Shown here: piece by piece, positions 34,524 to 46,566 of the stretch
Numbering within the stretch: position 1 is the first letter of the stretch
How the letters are laid out: each line of letters begins with the position of its first letter
Source of the DNA: Verticillium longisporum
Taxonomy: Eukaryota; Ascomycota; Sordariomycetes; Glomerellales; Plectosphaerellaceae
Direction: 5' to 3'
Length of the DNA: 64,000 nt
NCBI GenBank assembly: GCA_019188255.1
Contig: JAETXT010000007.1
Coordinates: 1,984,001 to 2,048,000 of the forward strand
The notes under the pieces: generated by a model
Databases searched by the model: none
What the model was told of the DNA's origin: nothing
Seen by the model: only the letters and a program-made list of their open reading frames with translations
Program-made: the position numbers and the translations under genes

Positions 34524-35506
34524 TTTAGGCCTTTTGATGATTTGTTTGATGTGATGTCATGTTCTCGGGGATGCCATTTCTTCTGGTTCAGATCCATGGA
34601 GGACGCAGCTTGTTTGCATAGTGTTCCAGATCAACCTCTAGATCAACTTGCGACGAACATGATGAATGACATGTGACGATCTATCAGATCTATCCTATTT
34701 GCAAGATATGAGTGCATGACTGACAATCTAGGCTGCCGGACGTATTATCGCCATCTCAACAGTAAGGAATACCCAGTCATCAACACTCCAAATGGCCATG
34801 TTATCGTGACTCTTTGTACATCTCAAGATGTGATGCATGGTTGCACCCCAGACTGTAATGGGTCGCCCAACCGAGCAATACCAAGTCTCCCTGAGGCAAA
34901 CCTTTGCCGCTCCTTCCTCTGGAGCAAAATAGCTTCGAGTCACAGTATGCGCTCCTTCCAAAACAATTATCACGGGTTATACGTGGCTAGGTCGCTGGGT
35001 TGAGACTATACCTCGGTAGCTAGTTTACCAATGGGCTTGTACTCATACGTCAAGACAGTATTCCCATCTTTTCAAAGGAGAACGTAGGCGTTGATCAGAT
35101 TCTCGCTTTGTTCCTCTCTGACCCAGTGCTAAAATATACAAGGCCCTGTCCTAGAGAGAGTCTCGATGACTAGGCGCGTCCCATACAACCCCAGAATCAG
35201 TGAATGAAGCTGCCTGCGACTCCGTTCTTGCCTGCGACTCCGTTCCTGCCCTGGTCCCGACCTCCGAGTCCCATCCAACCTTTTGCTTCCCGAAAACTAT
35301 AGTTTCCCTTTTTCTCCCCTTCAACTTCGTCCGCCACTTTATATCGCCCGCTTCCCAGCAACAGAGATATCGTTTCCGACAAAGTTTTCGCTCCCAACCA
35401 CGTTTCCGCATCTTCATCGTCGCCATCGCCTTGAACCCTTTCTTTTGATACTCCCTCGATTTTACTTTCATCATCCGGTTGCCTCGACATCTGTGCATAA
35501 CCCACA
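34524..35506. other. Intergenic, probable promoter of the following gene
   Basis: About 980 bp between tandem genes. A CT/TC-rich leader runs from about 35280 to 35500, just before the start codon at 35507, as in many fungal 5' leaders. No gene is seen. Confidence 0.5.
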
Positions 35507-38426
35507 ATGTCTTCCCACGACCTCCTTCCCACCTACGCCGCCGTGGCCTCGGCGCCCTCGGCGTCCGCGTCTGAGCTCGCCATCGCCGCGTCGGCTCTCA
35601 ACCTCCATACCGCCTGCGTCCAGCCCACCATCGAGGTCATCTCCATGGTGTCGGTCGCCGAGAAGCTGATCAAGGGCATCATGGCCAAGATGCAGAATGT
35701 CATCCAGACCACTTTTGGCAACGAGGATGTGTCGGTATGTCTGAAATCTCCTGTTCCTTCATCTCTCCTCTCTTCTTCCTTGAGCATTTCTCTTCTTCCT
35801 TCTCACCTCCATCTCGTCGTCATGATCGTCCAATGTTTCACCCCTAGTTCATAACTGACCATCCCAGGTTCTGGCTCAATTTGAGACGGCTGTCACATCT
35901 CTTGGCGCCCCCAACGACTTCCTCGCCCTCGAAGAGACGGCAGCTGCGCTACAGGCAAAGCAGCAGCTCATGTACGAGGGGTTGTACGCCAACGACAAGG
36001 CTTTGGCCGTCACCGTCGGCACCCACCTCTCGTCCGAGCAGATCGAGGCTCTCCGGGACACCCAGCTGATCACCGACCTCTCCTCTCTCTCCATCGACGC
36101 CCCTGACGTCGTCGCGCCCTCCTCTCCTCCGCTGGCTTCTCAGTCGGCCTTGCTCTCCCTCGGCAGCTCTCCTCCGTCCTCGCCTCGCGTCCGCTGCCAC
36201 CTCGACTCGACTGATGATGCCGTCTCTCGCTTGGGAACGTTACCCGTACCTTCTGCCGACATCGCCTCCATCGTCTTTCCTCCTCCTTCCGCTCCACGCT
36301 TGGGAACGTTACCCGTCGCCGCCGACCCTCATCCTTCTTCATGCTTGGGAACGTTACCCGTCGCCGCCGCTCCTCCTTCCTCTCCATGCTTGGGAACGTT
36401 ACCCATCGTCGCCGCTCCTCCCTCCTCTCCATGCTTGGGAACGTTACCCGTCGCCTGTCCGGCCTCCCCCGTCTTCGACCCCGTCTCTGTCCCCGGCAAC
36501 ACGGAGACCGCTTTCTTGGGAATGTTACCCACACCTGCCCTCCCTTCCCTTACAGTTGAACCCCTTGGGATGCTGCCCGACGACCTCCCTTCTCTGCCAT
36601 CCGACTCCGTGCCGGCCTCGCCAGTCGGTCAGATGGATGTGATTCTACCTACGGTTCCCGTCGCCGATCCTGTCGAAGCTGTGGATGCGGCCTAGGAAGC
36701 CCAGAAGCAGCGGGAGCAGGAACTGTACGAGGATCAGCAAAGACTGCAGCAGCAAGAACAAGAGGAGCAGCAGAGACTGCAACAGGAAGTGTACGAGGCG
36801 CAGCAGAGGCTGCAGCAGCAAGAACAGGAGGAGCAGCAGCAGCTACTGAACAAGCAGCATATGCAGCTCTGGTTCGAGGAGCAGACGGCCCGTCAGGCGC
36901 AAAAGCTTCTCGACCAGCAACAACAGCAGCGAGAGCAGCAGCAGTTGCAGGAGCAGCAGCAGTTGCAGGAGTTGCAGCAACGGCAAAAGCAGCAGGATGA
37001 AGAAGAACAGGCAGCACTCCTGGAAGCTGCCATTCTGGAGGCCTTCGAGCAGGACGCCCAAGAGGAGGCTGATCGCTGGGAGGCTACCAGACAGCAGGAA
37101 GTGCAACAGCAGCAACAACAACAGAGACCCGAGAATTCGGATATCTTCTCGTTTGTCATGCCGGCTCCCAACAGGGAGCCCATTTCATTCCCCGAGTCTG
37201 CCGCCGCCGTACACGGGATCTCTGGGACGATAGAGCCGCGAGTGACCTATTCATTCGACTTCGCCGTGGCCGTGCCTGGTGCCCCTCCTTTCTTCGGAAG
37301 TGAGCAGGCCAGGCCGGCGCCAGGCGAAGCACTCGCTGCTCCCCCGTCTCCCTCCCTCCTCCTGCCTCCCCCGTCTCCCTCCCTCCTCCTGCCTCCCCCG
37401 TCTCCTTCCCCTCTTGGGTCCGGAGGGGTCTCTGACTTCGCCATGAGCGTACCTGGTGCCCCTCCCTTCTTCGGAAGCGAGCAGGCCGGGCCGGTCTTTG
37501 GTGGAGTCCCCCCGCCCCCGTCCCCTTCCCCTCTTGGGCAAAAGGGGGTCTTCGACTTCACCATGATCGTACCTGGTGCCCCTCCCTTCTTCGGAAGCGA
37601 GCAGGCCGGGCCGGTCTTTGGTGGAGTCCCCCCTCCCCTTCAGCCTCCCTCCCCTGTCTCCGTCCCCGTGCCAGCACCCACGACCGCCGAATCTGCCAGT
37701 GCCGCAGATGACGAGGACGAAGAAGAGGAAGAAGAAGAAGAAGAAGAGGAAAGATCCGACGATGACTCGGATTCCTCGGAGGACGATGACAGGTCGCCGG
37801 AAGAAATGATCAGGGTGAACACGTACAAGAACCTCATTAAGCTTCTGGACGGCACCCTCGACTCGAAGCGCTTCAGGTGGGCGGGCAACCACGACGGCGT
37901 CGACCGTTTCGGAGACAAGGCCGCCGTCTGGGAGCCCGCAATGAGGCAGTTCATGATCGCCGATTGGCTTGCCGAGTGCACCCAAGAGATTGGCGAAGAC
38001 GAGACGGCCGACGACGTTCTCTACCGCGTCATGAGCAAGGTTGGGCACATCCTGCTGACGGAGGTCTTGGAGCCGCACTCGCAGCCGCGGGACGGCCCGG
38101 TTGTGCGTGGCGAGACTGTCGGCATGGAGGTCGCCCAGATGCTTCGGCCCTGGGCGAACAGCCTTCGCTCGTGGAAGCTGGCGAGGCTCGATCTCATCAA
38201 GGCCTTCAGGCTGGCGGCTGAGTTCCGGCAAATTCTCGACGACATGGTTGAGCAGGCGCAGATCGAGTTTCGTACAGTGGACATTGACGACCCGGGCCAG
38301 GCGAGGTCCGTGTACGATATGTATGCTGATTTTGAGGGACGGCCTCTGTTCCCCAACATGATCCGACTCGAGCCCGATGAAGAGATTGTTGAGGCGTGGG
38401 GGTGGTACGTTGCCTCTGGTGTTTGA
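35507..38426 (+). CDS. Large repeat-rich unknown protein, interrupted by one TAG
   Basis: Exon 1 (35507-35734, MSSHDLLPTYAAVASAPSAS) joins exon 2 (35868-38426) through a 133-bp GTATGT intron with an ACTGAC branch site. Exon 2 is one frame of 853 codons except for a TAG at 36693-36695. Parts in order: an N-terminal helical region (to about residue 175); a tandem repeat with core LGTLPV/LGMLP (about 197-310); a long Gln/Glu-rich coiled coil after the TAG (about 353-460), itself duplicated; three copies of a VPGAPPFFGSEQA module with Pro/Ser linkers (about 545-680); an acidic run; and a non-repetitive C-terminal domain (about 715-928, NTYKNLIKLLDGTLDS to YVASGV). I do not recognise the C-terminal domain. 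The TAG may be a true nonsense change, a base error, or spliced out as the CCTAG acceptor of a weak 57-bp intron (donor GTGATT). Without read-through the downstream part could start at Met 36861. Confidence 0.6.
36228..36560. repeat. Tandem repeat encoding LGTLPV units
   Basis: The core cttgggaacgttacccgt appears five times with little change between 36230 and 36450 (one copy reads ccat). Spacers of about 40-65 bp are rich in gccgctcctcc, and two weaker copies (ttgggaatgttaccc, cttgggatgctgcccg) extend to about 36575. The DNA-level identity of the core across copies suggests recent expansion or gene conversion, not only protein-level selection. Confidence 0.9.
37260..37640. repeat. Three-copy module encoding VPGAPPFFGSEQA
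   Basis: Near-identical blocks beginning at gcctggtgcccctc (about 37274), and at acctggtgcccctc (about 37451 and 37571), run into ttcggaag(c/t)gagcaggcc. The last two copies also share the following gggccggtctttggtggagtc. Proline-rich linkers (cctcccccgtctccc, itself repeated) separate the first two. Confidence 0.9.
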
Positions 38427-40296
38427 AGTCTGCGGTTTTTGATTTCGCGCCTGTTTCAACGTTTTCCCCCTTTTTCGGTCTGTGTTTCCTTCATGTTCGT
38501 CCTGTCATCCCATTGTTCGACCACCAAAAAAGGCATTTCAATTCGGCCTGCTGCTTCATCCCACGGGGGTCGGATGGCAGCATGGAACCGCAATTTTGAG
38601 AAGAAATGCCTCCACACAGCACCGAAAACACAACACAAAAAAAAGATCAAAAAGAACGCCTTGCTATTAAGCTTATTCGACGATAGCGAGCCGATCAGAC
38701 GAATGCCGTGCTCGATTGGCGGAGCACAGAACTCTTCAGGGCGTCGGAGGCCCTCCTAATGCACGTTATGTGTAAAACAGTAAAAGCAGGGCGCTTGCCC
38801 ACGATTGTACGATTCAACACAAGTCTGCATGCGCCATGGAGAGCAGAACAAGGATCGCGCTTCGTAAGCTGACCCCACGCTCCACGCTCATGGCATCGAA
38901 TTTGTCTGCTGACAGCTCGAAAGCGGCTGGCCTTTTGCTCTGATCACGACATTGTGCACAGGCGTCGGTGGCCTGGTAGCCATCCTGAACGGTGTGAAGA
39001 AAACTCTGTTCACAACTTCGTTGTTGCCATGCAAGAGGAACCTCAGCAGGAACCTGAGGCTCAGGAACACCCGGCAGTGCCCATTGCATCATCGATCGGG
39101 AAGCTCTTGCTCTCCACCCACACACGATGAGGCAAGCGCAGCCCGGCGCGGCAGGGATTCAAGCAGGAAAGACGCGATTCGGCCGTGGGCGCCGCTTCCT
39201 GGGCTGACCCTGGCTGGCCGATGACGATTGCGGGGTACTCCAGCGCCCTGCATTGCCGCCCATTGCTCCACTCACCCACTGAACAAGCGCTGGAGCTCAG
39301 AGCTCCAAGACCAAAGCAAAGCAAGCAAAGCTCACGATGCTCATCGATCCTGACGATCAAACCCGACGAGCAAACAAGCACCAAAAGCAAACCATCAGCC
39401 GCAGCTGGCACCCCTCGAGGCCTACCGAATACCAGCCTCGCCCTTTTGGGACGACAAGCTGGGGCTATCAAGGGTTGAGTGCCAGCGTCCGAGGCCAAAG
39501 GAATACCGGCCTCGCTTCGTCTCGCGAGAGACAAAAGGGACCTGCTGGGGCTATCGTCGACACGCGGCTGATACTGGGAGAGTGGTCCGGCGGAGGACAT
39601 GGACACTCGAGGACGAGATGCATCAATGCATCGTGGGGGGAATGTCACCGTTGGCCTTGCCCTGGCGAAAACCTCCCGGCCCTATGGGGTCGACGAGAGG
39701 CGTCAGGGTGGGAGCGACGTGAACGGGTTGGTGGCTGCTGGCTGAACCTCCGACGAAGACCTCCCCGCTCTCAGAGCGGACGAGAGGCGTCGTAGGGGAC
39801 GTAGCAGGGAGGTTGCATGGAAATCGCCGAGTGTCAATGGGATGCTTGGGTGGGAACGATGGATGGTGAAGCTCAATGGGTTTCGCACCATGTCGCGGAA
39901 TGCGACGGCATGGGAAAGAGGGGGGCAAGCGAAAGGAACAGGAAAGAGATCAGCTCGTTGCAGGAGGAGCTCGAGCTCCCCCAAGCATGAGCAGCAGCAG
40001 CTTTTTTAGCTTCTGATGAACAAGAACAGGGACAGCTGACTGGCTACACCTGATTGATTGTCCTGCCAATGCCCGCCAATGCCTGTGTTCGCCGGGGATG
40101 CAAAGGGGGCCAACCTGTGACCTCATTCCAGCCGTCGCTACAAATACGGCCATGCTGTCCCCCTCCCCCTCACGCCTTCCCCTCCCCACTTCATTCAACC
40201 TGACAACACCAACAAAGCCACGCCGATACACTCCAACTTACCAGACGTAGCAAATCACCTTTGATTTTCAAGAGAGACAAGCCCCCCGTCACAGAA
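38427..40296. other. Intergenic, no gene seen
   Basis: 1.9 kb between tandem genes. Plus- and minus-strand open frames overlap and have no motif. The last 150 bp (CT-rich, with several caacc words) look like the leader of the RPEL gene. Confidence 0.5.
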
Positions 40297-40646
40297 ATGG
40301 CCGAACAGACCAAGCCCGTCGACGACACGCCCATCTCCCCGACGCGCCCCGGCGCCTCCGACCGCAAGAACTCGCTGGAGAACCACCTGCTGCACCGCCC
40401 GGCCCGCGAGGAGCTCGTCGAAAGAACATCCTCCCCTCCTCCCACGCCGCGCCCTCGCTGCAGGCCCAGCAGAAGGAGCTCGAGAAGCACATGCGCGCCG
40501 ACTCGCTCAACGACAAGATCTCCCACCGCCCCACGCCCGAGACGCTCATCAAGGACGGCGTGCTGCACGAGGACCCGCGGTCCGCCGACGAGAAGTACGA
40601 GGAGGCCATTGAGGAGGAGTATGCCAAGAGGGAGGGCGGTGCTTAA
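40297..40646 (+). pseudogene. RPEL-repeat protein gene with a one-base frameshift
   Basis: The frame from 40297 reads MAEQTKPVDDTPISPTRPGA, then RKNSLENHLLHRPAREELVE and breaks at the AAA run at 40421-40423. In the next frame it continues KNILPSSHAAPSLQAQQKEL, then RADSLNDKISHRPTPETLI, then KDGVLHEDPRS, and ends EEAIEEEYAKREGGA at 40646. Together these are two RPEL-type repeats (RPxxELvekNIL and RPtPEtLikdGVL), motifs that bind monomeric actin in animal MRTF and phosphatase regulators. Fungal homologues are short proteins of about this size (roughly 116 aa). A single extra A restores ELVEKNIL exactly, and no intron fits. The gene is probably functional with a consensus error in the A run, but the sequence as given is frameshifted. 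Confidence 0.82.
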
Positions 40647-43005
40647 CTACGTGCTCTGTCAGCGCGGGGGGCCATCTATGATGATCGAGGATTGAATGGC
40701 TGGGAATGGTGTTTTGGGGTTGGATTTATCAATTGCGTATTCACACAATATGACGCTCCGTTGCAACGGGTTGTTGCATTTTTCTTCTGCGTGGGCTGTT
40801 TGCGGCGTTCATCATGTGCCGCGTGTGCGGTGGTCTGATTGCTGACTTCGCTCTCTGTACCTGCCAACACACCGGTCTTTACAGCGACGTACCTGCAAAA
40901 GCACCCGAGGACTGGTGCACCTGTCGCCCGGCGGTGGTGAGTAGCTACCCAACCCAGAAGCAAGGATGGGCGACTGACGACTTGCCCATAGTGCGATCAC
41001 AAGTTGACCTTGACTCACGCCAGATGAGCAGGCGCCGGTGCAGTGTTCAATTGAGCGAACCATCCTGCTGCCTCATCCACGGTGGAAGCCCGCCGGCTAT
41101 GGTGGAAGTAAGGGCTCGGCCTGTCGAGAGGGTAAGCTCCTGACATTCAGAACTCGATCGTCCAGGCAGCGATCTGCCCAGTGCGAGGCTGGATTCACAT
41201 TTCATCAATATTGTGTCCTGGCCGAACCCTCTTGGCACAGCCTGCTCTTGTGAGCCTGACCTGTGACGCCGCCTTCCAGCTAACCATAAACTGCACCTCG
41301 TGGATGGAGGGGATAGCCACAACGAGGCTCCAACAGAGCCTCACAGGGCTGGTATGGCTGATCGTCTCAACGCAGGTGGCTGGCTTGTAACCTGCAACGA
41401 GGTGTGCAAGCAACGGTGGCGGCTCGAAAAAGAAATGCCTGCTGGAAACGTTGTTGATAACGGTGGCTGCAGTGATGATGTGTAGAACTCAGGCATAGAG
41501 TTTGCGGCAGCGACAACTACATTCACACCTTGCCAGCACATTTCAGTATGAACATGCAACAAGACATGGAGCCAGGGACGAGTACTTGCCCATCAGCCCC
41601 GCTACGGCACCTGCGCAAGTGGAAGAAGTGGAGCGCCGTCTTACTCCGGTCGTGCCGAAGGCAATGCATCGAACAATTGTCACCTCGCAACTGTCGAGTG
41701 CATCACGAATTGTTGCTATATCACTTCACTTCTACAGAAGCAGGTGGAGGTCGTCGGGGATATGCTGCATGTGCGTGGCCCTGTGGAGGCAGCCGTCGTG
41801 GTGTTACAGGCGGGCGGCTCAGCGGGAAGATCACCGACGCCAGCGAACTCCCTCAACGAGTTCCCGGACCTATATTCGACGGGACCTCATGATAAGGCTG
41901 CAAGCTTCCAGTGTGCATGTAGTTACTTCTCACATGCGTGACTGGGGGTTCCCGGTTGGCAATGCAACGCCAGGCTGCCTCCCAACGACACGCGTACACT
42001 GGAGAATAATTCAAGTACAATAAACATTTTTTTCACGTTTCCTCTCCCTCAACAACTCACCAGATATCCTGCACGAAAGAAAAAGACAAAAAAAGAATAC
42101 GAATACATGTCCACCGCAGCTGGCTTTCTCCACATAACAGCTGTTGAGAAGATGCAATGGTAACATTGTGGGAACCTCGTATCATTGCCCGCCGCGCGCC
42201 CAGCTTGGGACGGCGCAACACTTCCCCACGTCCATGACGACGAAAAGGTGCATTTCTTCGCCATTCCAACGATCAGCTACGTCTCCCACCAGGATGGTGT
42301 CGAGAGTGCAACAATAGACACGAGAATAGAATGAAGTCATAAAAAATCTGCACATTTTGCAAACCGAGAGTCACATCACAGGCAGCGGCCGCACCTCCCG
42401 TGCGGCCCGGCCATTGGCGTGCCTGGCAGCAGCCAGTCATCGGACGCGGTCAGCAACGCAACCCGGACGTGCATTACATGTGCGTCACTCGCGTCGTTGG
42501 AAAAGGGGGTGGTCTCGAACGCGCATGAACAATTCCAAGAATATTGACTTCCATTTATGTGTGTGCAAAGATCGGAGCTGGAAAAGTGAAAACAAGACGA
42601 GAAAAAGTTTGAATAAGCTAAGGTAGGCTGTCTATGGAATTCGAGACCACGAAAAGTGTACAGTTTTACATGTAGTGGTACCACAACCTGATTTCCTGCC
42701 CCAGTTTCAACCTAACGCCCGTGGTACAGACAGTCGCCCCTTCAATGGACATGAGAGGCCCAGCCCGGTTCCAATTCCTTCGTAGACTGCAACGTGTGAA
42801 GTTTCGACTCCCAAACCAATGCCGTGGTGACATAATTCCGTACACCGTCGTTTCTGTGCCCATGCCATGTCGGATATCCTGTCCCCCTACTAGTAACAAA
42901 AGAAAAAAAGAGAGGAAAAAAAAAACGCCAGTGAATGCCCTCCAAGTACATGATGTTGTGGCAAAAGTCCGTGATAGATTCAAAAGAGCAGACGGAAAAG
43001 AACGC
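40647..43005. other. Intergenic between convergent genes
   Basis: 2.4 kb without a supported gene. Frames on both strands up to 173 aa (41502-42023) lack motifs. An A-rich tract is present at about 42900-42927. No tRNA-like cloverleaf was noticed. Confidence 0.45.
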
Positions 43006-43281
43006 CTAGCTCTTGCGCTTCGCCAGGTTCGGGTTGCTGTACTTGGGCGTGGGGTCGTAGCGCTGGTCATGGTGGCCGCTGTAGCCGTTGTGGACGACGA
43101 CGCCGCTGCCCTTCGAGGCGCCCGCGTACTGCTGCTCGCGGATCGTCTCGGCGGGAGAGTAGGAGCGGTAGCTGCTTGGGCTGCTCTGTCCCGAGTAGGT
43201 CGTGGAGTAGGAGGCCGAGGAGCGGATCGAGGCCGCGCCCTGGTGGATGACGGGGCTGTTGGTGTAGTTGTAGCGCGACAT
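43006..43281 (-). CDS. Small Ser/Tyr-rich hypothetical protein
   Basis: A single-exon minus-strand frame of 91 aa starting MSRYNYTNSPVIHQGAASIR and ending NPNLAKRKS. It is dominated by Ser, Tyr, Gly and Arg (for example ASYSTTYSGQSSPSSYRSYS), with a basic C-terminus and no signal peptide or membrane segment, so it is probably disordered. The coding call rests on the clean start, the absence of repeats at DNA level, and a CA-rich leader upstream (about 43290-43530 read on the minus strand) typical of fungal 5' UTRs. The longer in-frame extension upstream to 43356 is less likely. No function can be assigned. Confidence 0.6.
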   Translation of the reverse strand: MSRYNYTNSPVIHQGAASIRSSASYSTTYSGQSSPSSYRSYSPAETIREQQYAGASKGSGVVVHNGYSGHHDQRYDPTPKYSNPNLAKRKS

Positions 43282-46200
43282 GTTGTTCTTGTTTGTGGAT
43301 TTTTGGATAGTGTGCAAGTGTGACAGCCGAGTTTGTTTGCTTGCGAGGGTTTGCAAAGGTTTTTTCTCTGTTGGTCTTTGGTGACAGGTGCTTTGGTGTG
43401 ATACCGCGGATGTCTTTTTGGCTGTGTGTACGTGGTGTTGATGTGTAGTTGGAGCCGGGTAGATCTGTATATCCGTGTTTGTGTGTACGTGTGTTTGTAT
43501 GTGAGAGTGCTTGTAGACGAGAGCCGATGAACAACAAAAATATCAGACCAGGAAACTGGAAGCAGGTTGAGGATTTTATATAGAAAGGAAAAAAGTCAAG
43601 GCCGCAAACATCGCGCCGGGCGCCCTCACCCCTCAAGTAGGCTCGTACGCGTGGACCTCAATCAGCACCACCCAAGCAGAAGGGGTGAGGAGGGGGGTGG
43701 AGGGGGTGTGGGAAGGGGGGCATCACTCCTCCGACAGGGACAAAGACAAGGCAAGCGCAAGGTAGATACAAGATACAATTGTCAGACCGAAGACATTGAG
43801 TGAGAGAGAGAGGGAGGGAAAAGGTTGCCAAAAACCCGAAACTCTACAAACCAGCCCCATAGGCATAGGCATGGGTGTCCCCGCCGCGGCCTCAGAAACA
43901 CCCGCCATCATCACGACGACGACAACGACGACGACCCAACTCCCCCCCCCCCTTTCTGGGAACAAAGGAGTCTGTCCGTCTGCCTGTGAACGTCAAGACA
44001 GGGACACCCAGGTTTGGAATCCAAGCGGGTGGGGTCGCCGCAGAGGCACACACCGAAAAGGGCGACATAGGGCACCCATTGGCTCGTGTTGGGCACGTTT
44101 GGCAATTCCAGTGCGAATGCAGGGTCTGTCATTCTCCGTTCCGTCAGGCACGAAAGCCGCTAACTGAGGGAGGCGATGGGCGTGAGAGGGACGAGAGGTC
44201 GTAAGGGAGGTGCCATATTCGTCGCAAATCGGAGGTGGCGAATCTCGAGGTGACTTTGGGGTACCTCTGGGACGGAATACGATGCAGCCAAACAAGGCGG
44301 GAGGACGGAGCTTGAATCTGGGACAAGGAAACAGGAAAAGCCAGGGCTGTTGGCTGGGGACGATGTAATGGGTGGGCGCGGCAGTGTCTTGAAGAGTGGA
44401 GTGGGCAGCCTGTTTTTAGGGATCGGCAAGTCAATTGTGACGGCTCCAGTGTCTTGCCTCCTAAGCTTCCCCAGTGACTTACCTTACCTGGCAAGCCTGG
44501 AGGGGCCGTTAAGCGCGGTGCGCTTCCAGGGGCAGTACCGCTATGGGCCTGCCCTGCGAGGTGTGCTGACGGCCCTGCCCGGGGTCGAGGTGCCCGATCT
44601 GAACAGCCGTCGCCAAGTCCCACTGCGCACCGTACCCAGGTGAAGTACCTTTCTCGTCAATACCTAGACTTGCTAGACAACCAGGGAGACAACACCACGT
44701 ACAGACGGTCTGAACGAGTCGAGCGGAGCGGAAGAATCTTGCTGCCTACTCGAGTCGCTCCTCTGCCTAGAGACAGCCTCGTGGCCAAGCCAAGCTGAAC
44801 ATTGAAACTACACTGCCGAATGCTTTGCAGTCACTCTTCTTGACCCTTTGTCCGTTTGTCCGTCTCGGGTGGCCTCAACCAGTCACCTGGCCCTTCCTGA
44901 CAGGATTGCTGTCCTGGTTGGTTACCTCAAGCGCCCTCAGCGCTACGTCCCCTTTCGGACGACTATGGTGGCTCCGCCAGCGCGGCTGATATGGCTCGTT
45001 GGGGGAATTTCCATTCCAATGCCTTTGGGGGTTTGGGCTCTTTGTCGCCCCTGGGGACAATTTCCAAGTCACACCTCGAGGCATGGGTGGCCCCTGACTC
45101 ATCGATGCCCAACGAGGACGCCTGAAAGTCCTTTTTTTTTCACGTCTAGCAAGAAAAAAAGACAGAGAGGAGAAGGGATGGGGTGTGGAAAAAACAAACC
45201 AAGTGAAAATTTTTGTCTCACCGGAGAACAGACAGAAAGCAAGCAAGCGAAGAGCCACTCGACGGGACCATCCGATGATGGTCAGCCCACGATGATGGCG
45301 TGGGCGACCGGGGGGTAGAGTTCGGCTGTCAAACGTGGAGCTGTGCCCTTCATCCCTTGACCACACACGGCAGCCATGCAAGCTAGTACGGCAGCGTCAG
45401 CGTGTCGTCCGTCTTGCAGTAGCATGAGGCCCAATCGCGCGGGCCACTCGGACGATGACTGTCGGCTTGCTGCATGCCGGTTTGTAAACCTGCATGCCGT
45501 GTGGTTCAACCCTGCAGGCAGGACGGTTGCTTCTGAAGTGCCTAGAATCGGACTATATCTGGCAGGACAGAATCCCAATTGGGCCGACTGGGGCGTCAGA
45601 GACATGCCTGGCAAGGAACAGAGCACTCATACGCAAGAGACTCAAGACACCCTCGGTCTGAGGCTCCTCGGTCTGAGGCTCCGGTCGCCTGGTTGTTGTG
45701 TGTCTGGCTTGTTGTCCGTTTCGCTGGCTGTTGCCCGTGTGGGTCTCGTGCCGCTGTCAACCGTGGAGCCAATCGCCTCGCCCTTTCAGTTAAGTGCAGC
45801 CTGGTGTTGTTGATCGGACGGGGATGCTCGAGTTGGGGGGTCATGGGCACGTCGGCTGGGCAGGTCGTCGGAAGCAGAGTAAGGCATCTCGCCAGCGAAT
45901 TGGGCGATATTTTGACTCAGATTTCAGATGAGGAATTGGGATACTTCTCGGTGAGGCCTCAATCGCCACGAGATCAGGCAATCTTTCTGCCACGAGATAG
46001 ATAAAAAAACAGCAGTTTCTCGGCCACGCCCAGTGCCGGGTCGAATTGGCAAGGCGAAGGTGTCAGGTGATGGCCTCACGAGGAGCTATACCATCCTGTC
46101 CCTGATCACGCGGACTATCTCCAGCCTGGGCAGAGCTGCTACCAAGTGACAGCACGCTGATGAGATGGACGAATTGAGTGTTGAGGGATGCTGACGTCAG

Positions 46201-46566
46201 AGCTTGACTGCTCCTGATAAGAGATAAGAACCCTTGATGGAATTGTGGACCAACCCTGAATCGGGCGACGGATAATTGGAGCAGCCGTCAACCGCCGTCA
46301 TTGGTCAATCGAGAATACAAGGCGGTGAGACGTGGGGAAACCACACTTGGCGGCACTCCTTCCTGTTCTGGGCTCTCCACCCCGCCATTCCTCACTACGA
46401 CCCTCAGTAGGCGACGTTGCTACTAATCAACCAACATCTGTCCTCCTCCAATCCATCACGACATCAAAAGACAGCCTCGTTTTTCCTACGACTTCCTGAA
46501 CCCCGTCGCCCCAACCCGAAACCCACTCATCTCCCCTTCCGACGACCGATTACACCCACAGCAACC
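43282..46566. other. Large intergenic region with trinucleotide repeat
   Basis: 3.3 kb between divergent genes. It contains a (GAC)n-like run at about 43912-43937 and a poly-C/G stretch nearby. Open frames up to 168 aa on either strand overlap each other and show no family motif. The last 150 bp (CA-rich, aaccaacatctg) look like the FKBP leader. Confidence 0.5.
43912..43937. repeat. (GAC)n trinucleotide microsatellite
   Basis: About eight near-perfect GAC/ACG triplets in a non-coding stretch. Confidence 0.85.

Noticed and set aside
37251..38459. 402-codon minus-strand open frame
   Set aside because: Mirror of the repeat-rich gene, including its repeats in reverse; the plus strand has the coherent domain order.
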